A stretch of 64,000 nt of DNA from RUG12461 sp045661345 (lineage in GTDB: Bacteria > Bacillota > Clostridia > Lachnospirales > Lachnospiraceae): the NCBI GenBank assembly GCA_045661345.1, contig JAZRFM010000024.1, positions 174,391 through 238,390 on the forward strand, in the 5' to 3' direction. Each line of letters opens with the position of its first letter. Within the stretch, counting starts at the first letter, position 1. Positions 60,101 to 64,000 of the stretch are shown here, one piece after another. The notes under the pieces were generated by a model. It was not told the origin of the DNA. It did no database searches and worked only from the letters and a program-made list of their open reading frames with translations. The position numbers were made by a program, and so were the translations under genes.

Positions 60101-60540
60101 ACGATGCACAGGACTGGCCGAATTATACGATCAAGGTGCATGCCCTGAAATCCAGCTCGCGTCTGGTCGGCGCCCTGGAACTCGGGGAAAAAGCGGAAGC
60201 GCTTGAGATGGCGGGCAAACAGACGGATACGGCATTCATTCTTGCAAATCATGAGAGCCTGATGGAGGAGTACAGTACCATTCATGATGCCCTGAGAGCG
60301 GAATTCGAGGTAGAGGAGGAGCTTCCTGAGATTCCGGAATCGATGCTGACGGATGCCTATGCAAGCCTCTCTGAGTTTGCCCAGATGAAAGAATATGAGA
60401 TGGCGAAGATGGTTGTGGAGTCTGTCAGGGATTACAGACTCCCTGCGGAGGATGAAGAACGGATGAAACAGATACAGAGCTATCTGTCAAACATGGAGTG
60501 GGATAAGATGATCGATTTGACGAAGGAGGGCTTAAGATGA
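57145..60540 (+). CDS. Hybrid histidine kinase with embedded DegV domain and C-terminal Hpt
   Basis: A 1131-aa membrane protein. Residues ~25-185 have five or six membrane segments. HisKA at ~210-275 (FFSSMSHEIRTPINTVLGL, His near 216), HATPase_c ~310-440 (NAVKYTKEGS, VSDTGMGIQKEAL, GTGLGLSIVKQL), receiver ~470-590 (LIIDDNEMN, Asp near 517 in VFMDHLMPGMDG). Then residues ~615-890 are a DegV domain: VIIATSSMADLPQEIIKELDISINPF, HHLIYLTLCRGSSVEYPRAISAA, VTVVNSECVSSGTG, FVVGSLHTMARRGQI and LRPILKMKDDKLG. An acidic linker and an Hpt (KVHALKSSSRLVGA, His near 999) end it, followed by ~100 residues of unknown helices. DegV binds fatty acids in known proteins, so this kinase may sense lipid. ATG 57145 is preferred to GTG 57142. 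Confidence 0.9.
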   Translation: MKKRVERIASTVSEFLFDPARSLKDRCFLMFVFCMFLTFLTFLISGFIMGDPLPVIIGQILFAVVFFGYVYLELKYDHVYRARIVTTILVAFLFMPAVFFTRGGIYAGVPITMLVNGFFIITILDGRLQRVLCSLNGGVVFACIVVSYFYPELVTGYSREMNYVNLIIQFILAAMQLTLMVAFQTGIIKRESESARRRAVELEELNKSQNRFFSSMSHEIRTPINTVLGLNEIILRQEDASEEIRKDAGNIQGAGRLLLALINDILDVSKIEAGKMDIVPVNYNVSTLLSEIVNMIWLKAEEKGLQFRVDIDPDVPDGLFGDEVRIKQVLINLLNNAVKYTKEGSVTLHMECEFPNKNEVLLKINVSDTGMGIQKEALPHLFDSFQRVDEEKNRYIEGTGLGLSIVKQLVELMNGEITVSSVYGEGSVFSVTLKQGISSEKRIGELNITGAGGMGKQEKFEHSFHAPGARILIIDDNEMNLQVEEKLLAGTGMTVDLALSGADALKQTLQHRYDVVFMDHLMPGMDGIECFKKIRTQNGGLNLNVPVIVLTANAGGENMELYNNTGFDGYLVKPVSGRQLEEMLLMHLPKEKVIRTGGDEMTGAAMNTASGYARKKPVIIATSSMADLPQEIIKELDISINPFTVITGEGVFWDNIDIDSDELVRYMGEENRMVSSEPATEETFVKFYSSELKKAHHLIYLTLCRGSSVEYPRAISAAKTFENVTVVNSECVSSGTGILVLMAARLAQQNLPVDRIVSELEAARKTIQCSFVVGSLHTMARRGQIKPFVRAALDALWLRPILKMKDDKLGVGGLLFGEDRRCYMKYIKTALPANVQPDLSLVFITYVGMEEEDLLWVEEKVLERVKFEKVVFQKASAGIASNCGPGSFGLLYALKGERSYNLSAFFSEEEEEDLFEESMEEDREADPVLPEESAQETEEAEWYEKIPGLDAAAAVKNSGSREAFLSVLKIYYDSYEAKAGEISGFYDAQDWPNYTIKVHALKSSSRLVGALELGEKAEALEMAGKQTDTAFILANHESLMEEYSTIHDALRAEFEVEEELPEIPESMLTDAYASLSEFAQMKEYEMAKMVVESVRDYRLPAEDEERMKQIQSYLSNMEWDKMIDLTKEGLR

Positions 60541-61295
60541 AAAATGATATTCTGATCATCGCATCAGCGGAGGGCTTTATGACAAAGGGTGTGGAGGCAA
60601 AGCTTCGGGGAATTGATTTGCCGGCCAGGTTTTCCACCCCCCAGATGAAAGAACTCAGTACAAAATGTGACGGGGTATCCCTGATGATTGTTTTTACAGA
60701 TGACAGGATCGTAAAAATGACGGATACACTCAATTTTCTGAAGGACTATTGCAAGGAACACGACAAACGGATCGTAGTGATCGGAAAGAGGGAGGAATAC
60801 GAGGAGCTGACAACTGTTTTTCCGAAGGGGGACGTGGAGCAATTCTACGAGAGACCGCTTGATATGGATAAGCTCCTGACGCTTGCGGAGAAATATATGC
60901 AATCGGAAGCGGATATCGCGAGAAGAAAAAGCATTCTCATTGTAGATGATGATGTGTCCTATATGGAGATCATCATGGACTGGCTGAAGAGTGATTACCG
61001 TGTTTCTCTCGCCAACTCGGGGATGGAAGCGATCACATGGCTGGCAACAAACAGGCCGGACTTGATTCTGCTGGATTATGAGATGCCGATCACCTCCGGT
61101 CCCCAGGTTCTGGAGATGATCAGGTCCAAAGCCGCCACGGCGTCTATTCCGGTGATGTTTCTTACGGGAAAGGGTGACAAGGAAAGCGTTATGAAGGTTC
61201 TGGCATTAAAACCGGTAGGGTATCTCCTGAAGACGGTGGGAAAGGGAGAACTGAAGGAAACCATCGCGAAGTATTTTGAATCGGTTAAAAGTTAG
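60537..61295 (+). CDS. Double-receiver response regulator without output domain
   Basis: A 252-aa protein. Residues ~1-120 are a degenerate receiver fold (ILIIASAEGFMTKGVEAKL; no phospho-Asp at the expected place). Residues ~130-250 are a complete receiver: ILIVDDDVSYMEIIMDWL, Asp in LILLDYEMPITSG, the Thr in VMFLTGKGDKESV and Lys in GYLLKTVG. There is no DNA-binding or enzymatic output, so it acts as a phosphate relay or by protein contact. ATGA overlap with the kinase (AAGGAGG upstream), so the two are made together and are likely cognate. Confidence 0.9.
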   Translation: MKNDILIIASAEGFMTKGVEAKLRGIDLPARFSTPQMKELSTKCDGVSLMIVFTDDRIVKMTDTLNFLKDYCKEHDKRIVVIGKREEYEELTTVFPKGDVEQFYERPLDMDKLLTLAEKYMQSEADIARRKSILIVDDDVSYMEIIMDWLKSDYRVSLANSGMEAITWLATNRPDLILLDYEMPITSGPQVLEMIRSKAATASIPVMFLTGKGDKESVMKVLALKPVGYLLKTVGKGELKETIAKYFESVKS

Positions 61296-61331
61296 GCTGC
61301 GGAAAACAGCCGCCCCGGAATGAGCAGGTTG
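61296..61331. other. Short gap before the diguanylate cyclase promoter
   Basis: A small GC-rich stem (GGCTG...CAGCC, 61295-61311) follows the stop codon but has no T-run; it is unlikely to terminate strongly. Confidence 0.3.
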
Positions 61332-61360
61332 TTGTCAGAAGAAAAAAGATTGACTATAAT
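61332..61360 (+). promoter_or_regulatory. Sigma-A promoter placed for a leaderless transcript
   Basis: TTGTCA (61332-61337), a 17-bp spacer and consensus TATAAT (61355-61360). Only 6 nt separate the -10 element from ATG 61367, the usual position of +1. No ribosome binding site can fit. Confidence 0.7.
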
Positions 61361-61366
61361 AAGCGT

Positions 61367-62455
61367 ATGAGTGTGTGGCAGAGATTTAAAGCTTTTATTC
61401 TCAAGGATGTCAAAAACGGAAATGAGCTGAAGAAGACCTCGGTATTGATCCGGGTGTATTCTATGATTATGTGCATTTATTGCATATGGCAGCTTGTACT
61501 CAATATTTATGTCGGTCGTCTTGCTCTCGTGCCTCTCATTTCCATCGGGATTGTCGTATATTTTCTTGCATTTGTTCTCACCTATCGGGCACATACACGG
61601 TTTGCCAGAAACATATTGATCTATTTTACACTGATCTGGATGACGGTTTCGATCTTCAGGCTCGGCTGGAACTGCGGATTTGAGAACTTCTGCTTTGTGG
61701 TGCTGGTTTTTGTGTTCATGACCGGATATGCACCCCTTGTGGCGAAGATCATTGGCGCGGCTCTGATCGCAGCACTTCGGATCAGCCTGTTCTTTTACAC
61801 ACAGACGCATGTTTCGTCTTTTGCGGTACCCCGCTGGCAGATGCAGCATTTTCAGGTGGCGAACACGGTGGTTGTGTACCTGCTGCTCATCTTCATGGTG
61901 GCGTTGTTCTCCATGGATTCCCTGAAATCCGAGGAGAAGCTTGTGATCTACAACAAAAAGATGAAACAGATGGCCGACATGGATCCGCTGACCGGGCTCA
62001 GCAACCGCAGAGGCATGGAGGAAGTGATCCAGAGAGAGATAAATAATACGTCGGAGAACCAGGGCTTTATCAATTTTGCGATCGGTGACATCGACTTTTT
62101 CAAAAAGGTAAACGATACATACGGACACGCGGCAGGAGATGATCTCCTGAAGCAGCTCGGAGTGCTGTTTCGAACCTATATGCACGGAAAAGGCTGGGTT
62201 GCCCGCTGGGGCGGGGAAGAGTTCCTGTTCATGTTTCTGGGTGAGAACGGGGATCAGACCAAGATTGAGCTGGATGACCTCAGGGTAATGATCGAAAAAT
62301 CAGAGTTCCATTCCGGCAGTCAGACGATTCGTGTGACGATGACCTTCGGAGTGGAGGAGCACAGCATGGGAGATTCGTATGAGAAGACGATCTCCATCGC
62401 AGATGATAAGCTGTATCAGGGAAAAGAAAACGGCAGAAACCAGGTGGTGTTTTAG
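61367..62455 (+). CDS. Membrane diguanylate cyclase (GGDEF) without an I-site
   Basis: A 362-aa protein. Residues ~25-190 have five or six membrane segments (for example VLIRVYSMIMCIYCIWQLVLNIYV, VALVPLISIGIVVYFLAFVLTY-like text). The GGDEF domain is at ~205-355: DPLTGLSNRRGMEEV, IGDIDFFKKVNDTYGHAAGDDLL and the active-site WGGEEFLFMF. The residues normally RxxD before it (the inhibitory I-site) read HGKG, so product inhibition should be absent. It makes cyclic di-GMP, which often controls the choice between motility and attachment, in line with the flagellar link elsewhere in the window. Convergent with the GT2 gene (stops overlap). Confidence 0.9.
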   Translation: MSVWQRFKAFILKDVKNGNELKKTSVLIRVYSMIMCIYCIWQLVLNIYVGRLALVPLISIGIVVYFLAFVLTYRAHTRFARNILIYFTLIWMTVSIFRLGWNCGFENFCFVVLVFVFMTGYAPLVAKIIGAALIAALRISLFFYTQTHVSSFAVPRWQMQHFQVANTVVVYLLLIFMVALFSMDSLKSEEKLVIYNKKMKQMADMDPLTGLSNRRGMEEVIQREINNTSENQGFINFAIGDIDFFKKVNDTYGHAAGDDLLKQLGVLFRTYMHGKGWVARWGGEEFLFMFLGENGDQTKIELDDLRVMIEKSEFHSGSQTIRVTMTFGVEEHSMGDSYEKTISIADDKLYQGKENGRNQVVF

Positions 62456-63525
62456 GGCGTTTCCTCCGGTATCGACCAGCTCTCGGCAGCGGCCAGACAG
62501 GCGGCTGCCTTTTCTTTATAGTCCACCGGTGATGCTTCCCGGATGAAGATTCCCTTACCGTATTCGGATGCAAGATAAGAGTAGCAGTCGCTGAGACGGT
62601 AAAGCGGACGATCCCCGGAAGCATGGACATCCAGGATGGCTTCGGTCTCATAGGCCGCAAGATAAAACCATTCGGAAGCAAGGACATAATTCTGCGCCTG
62701 GAAGAAGTATTCCCCGATTTCACAGCAGATCTCCGCACAGGGAGTATGCAGGGCATCCATCAGTGTGAGGGCGAGGAAATCATCCATGTTTTTTTGAACA
62801 CGATAGATCCTGACAAGCACAGCAGCGATTTTGCTTCGCAGCGGTTCGTCTTTTCCGGCGCGAAAGGCCTGCTCAAACACGGGAGCCGCATGTACAAAGT
62901 CCTGGGTTTTTCCGGAGAGAAACAACTCCTGTGCATACATGGCAAGCATCGTGTCGGAAAGAGCACCGTACCGGTCAAAGGCGAGCAGGAAGTAATGAAA
63001 GTCCCGCTCTTCATGACGCCCCTGGGGGAGATGGAGAATCTCCACATCACTGTCAAAAACCACCGGTGCCATGCGTACCGTTTCATGGATCGGATCGATC
63101 CAGGTGAAGGTGCGCAGGCGCTTGAACAGCTTGGGACGGTATTCTTTTCTGGCATTCAGCACGGTATTCAGATCCGGTGTCGTCACGTATTTCATCTGGA
63201 CGACCTCTACTTCCGGCAGGAGCATTTCCTTCAGGGTACGCAGCCGGGATTGATTCACGGCATCCAGCACTTCATCCGCATCTGCGGAATAAATATAGTC
63301 CATGGTCGCTTTGGAAAAGGCAAAATTACGTGCGTCGGAGAAGTCCTGCGTCCAGCGGAAATCATAGACCAGATCCGTATACCGGGCAGCGATTTCTTTT
63401 GTGGCGTCCTCGGAACCGGTATCCACGATGATGATTTCATCCATCATCGAAGACAAAGAGGACAGGCACCGTTCCAATACGGCTTCCTCATTTTTGACGA
63501 TCATACACAGACTGAAAGTAACCAT
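62452..63525 (-). CDS. GT2 glycosyltransferase with TPR-like C-terminus
   Basis: A 357-aa protein. The GT-A domain is at residues ~1-190: FSLCMIVKNEEAVLERCLSSL, IIIVDTGSEDATKEIAARYTD, FSDARNFAFSKATMDYIYSADADEVL (DADE metal site). This matches SunS-like and lipopolysaccharide-type GT2 enzymes. Residues ~195-357 are helical hairpins of TPR type. The start ATG 63525 lies exactly at the domain start; an ATG at 63540 would be upstream of the expected +1. Minus strand, alone. Confidence 0.85.
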   Translation of the reverse strand: MVTFSLCMIVKNEEAVLERCLSSLSSMMDEIIIVDTGSEDATKEIAARYTDLVYDFRWTQDFSDARNFAFSKATMDYIYSADADEVLDAVNQSRLRTLKEMLLPEVEVVQMKYVTTPDLNTVLNARKEYRPKLFKRLRTFTWIDPIHETVRMAPVVFDSDVEILHLPQGRHEERDFHYFLLAFDRYGALSDTMLAMYAQELFLSGKTQDFVHAAPVFEQAFRAGKDEPLRSKIAAVLVRIYRVQKNMDDFLALTLMDALHTPCAEICCEIGEYFFQAQNYVLASEWFYLAAYETEAILDVHASGDRPLYRLSDCYSYLASEYGKGIFIREASPVDYKEKAAACLAAAESWSIPEETP

Positions 63526-63531
63526 GGTTCT

Positions 63532-63560
63532 ATCATACATAAATTGTGCTGAAAAAGCAA
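63532..63560 (-). promoter_or_regulatory. Sigma-A promoter placed for a leaderless transcript (minus strand)
   Basis: On the minus strand TTGCTT (63555-63560), a 17-bp spacer and TATGAT (63532-63537). ATG 63525 starts 7 nt past the -10, as in the diguanylate cyclase gene. No ribosome binding site is present. Confidence 0.5.
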
Positions 63561-63575
63561 AGGAGAGCAGAGGAG

Positions 63576-63830
63576 ATGCGCAGAGAAAAGTTTAAGATGG
63601 AGCGGAGGAATCTTGTAGAGATCGGTCAGGTTCTTCCCGTTTCGGAGGGGAGACTGCCGAATTCCTATTACTACACGTTAGGTTACGCGTATGCCATGTC
63701 CGCCAATTTTTCCCCGGAAGACCGGATCCGGTCCAGGGAAGGGAAGGTCGTGGATATTGAGGAGACACCGAAGGGATTTTACGTGACGGTGGAATTTGAA
63801 GAGGAGGAAGTACATGCCGGCATACGCTGA
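63576..63830 (+). CDS. Small charged protein of unknown function
   Basis: An 84-aa protein that I do not recognise. It has a basic N-terminus (REKFKMERRNLVEIGQVLP), a middle region YYYTLGYAYAMSANFSPEDRIRSREGKV and an acidic, strand-rich end (DIEETPKGFYVTVEFEEEEV); it may be a small beta-rich domain. The start ATG 63576 follows AAGGAG (63559-63564, 11 nt away). It is divergent from the GT2 gene with a 50-bp gap that also holds the GT2 promoter. Confidence 0.6.
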   Translation: MRREKFKMERRNLVEIGQVLPVSEGRLPNSYYYTLGYAYAMSANFSPEDRIRSREGKVVDIEETPKGFYVTVEFEEEEVHAGIR

Positions 63831-63922
63831 CGACTTCCCCGAAAACTTCCAAAAAAAATGGGTCAATCATTTTTTCTATGTGATACCCAAGCCGCTGATC
63901 CCGCGGCGTAGCACATTGACAG

Positions 63923-63950
63923 TTGCATAAGAATAGGATCATCCTATACG
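63923..63950 (+). promoter_or_regulatory. Promoter with overlapping palindrome at the window end
   Basis: TTGCAT (63923-63928), a 16-bp spacer and TATACG (63945-63950). A perfect inverted repeat ATAGGAT-C-ATCCTAT (63933-63947) overlaps the spacer and -10, a usual place for a repressor site. TTGACA at 63916 is another -35 but with poor spacing. AGGAGG at 63992-63997 marks a gene starting just beyond the window. Confidence 0.45.
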
Positions 63951-64000
63951 ATTGAGTTGCATCTTTCGCCGGATGTACAAACCCAATCAACAGGAGGATC

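Overview
The window looks like a chromosomal segment of a motile member of the Lachnospiraceae or a near relative (Clostridia). The protein families, the mid-range GC, the AGGAGG-type ribosome binding sites and the RpsI, RplM, MetA and DegV sequences all fit. This is inference from family recognition, not a database search. No rRNA, tRNA, CRISPR array, insertion sequence or phage gene was seen.

Region 1 (506-43951) is one very large glycan island, almost gapless, with many genes joined by ATGA stop/start overlaps. It holds precursor and activation enzymes: a methyltransferase/kinase-like/Rossmann/cytidylyltransferase fusion, two TIM-barrel sugar isomerases, two LicD phosphotransferases, a nucleotidyltransferase-kinase fusion, a HAD phosphatase and a KpsF-like SIS isomerase. 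It also holds more than twenty glycosyltransferases of several folds (GT2, GT4, GT8, GT9-like, CgeB-like, DUF4422, capsular GT32-like and GT-D), a FkbM methyltransferase and a radical SAM enzyme. A block at 35159-40654 is inverted. No flippase, polymerase, ABC exporter or lipid-carrier transferase is visible, so the sugars are probably added in the cytoplasm to a protein acceptor. Flagellin is the best guess, because two sigma-28/SigD-like promoters lie at the end of the island (43949-44039), ahead of a small secreted-type or flagellar-associated protein.

Region 2 (44161-53335) is ordinary chromosome: two small unknown proteins, a HypA-like protein that lacks its zinc domain, metA (with the acetyl-CoA-type Glu111), a DegV lipid-binding protein, a membrane spermidine-synthase-like protein, a NUDIX hydrolase, another CgeB-like glycosyltransferase, an AmmeMemoRadiSam B-A fusion, and the rplM-rpsI operon with a strong promoter and a candidate structured leader.

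Region 3 (53442-54839) is an AT-rich, probably acquired AAA/DUF4143 ATPase gene. Two identical 12-bp palindromes, exactly 63 bp apart, surround its start region.

Region 4 (55103-64000) is a signalling array: a hybrid histidine kinase, a second hybrid kinase with an internal DegV (fatty-acid-binding-type) domain and a C-terminal Hpt, a double-receiver protein, and a GGDEF diguanylate cyclase without an I-site. A GT2-TPR protein and a small unknown protein follow. The cyclase and the GT2 gene both start exactly where transcription should begin, suggesting leaderless mRNAs. The DegV-kinase phosphorelay is the most novel-looking system in the window; the flippase-free glycan island is the largest.
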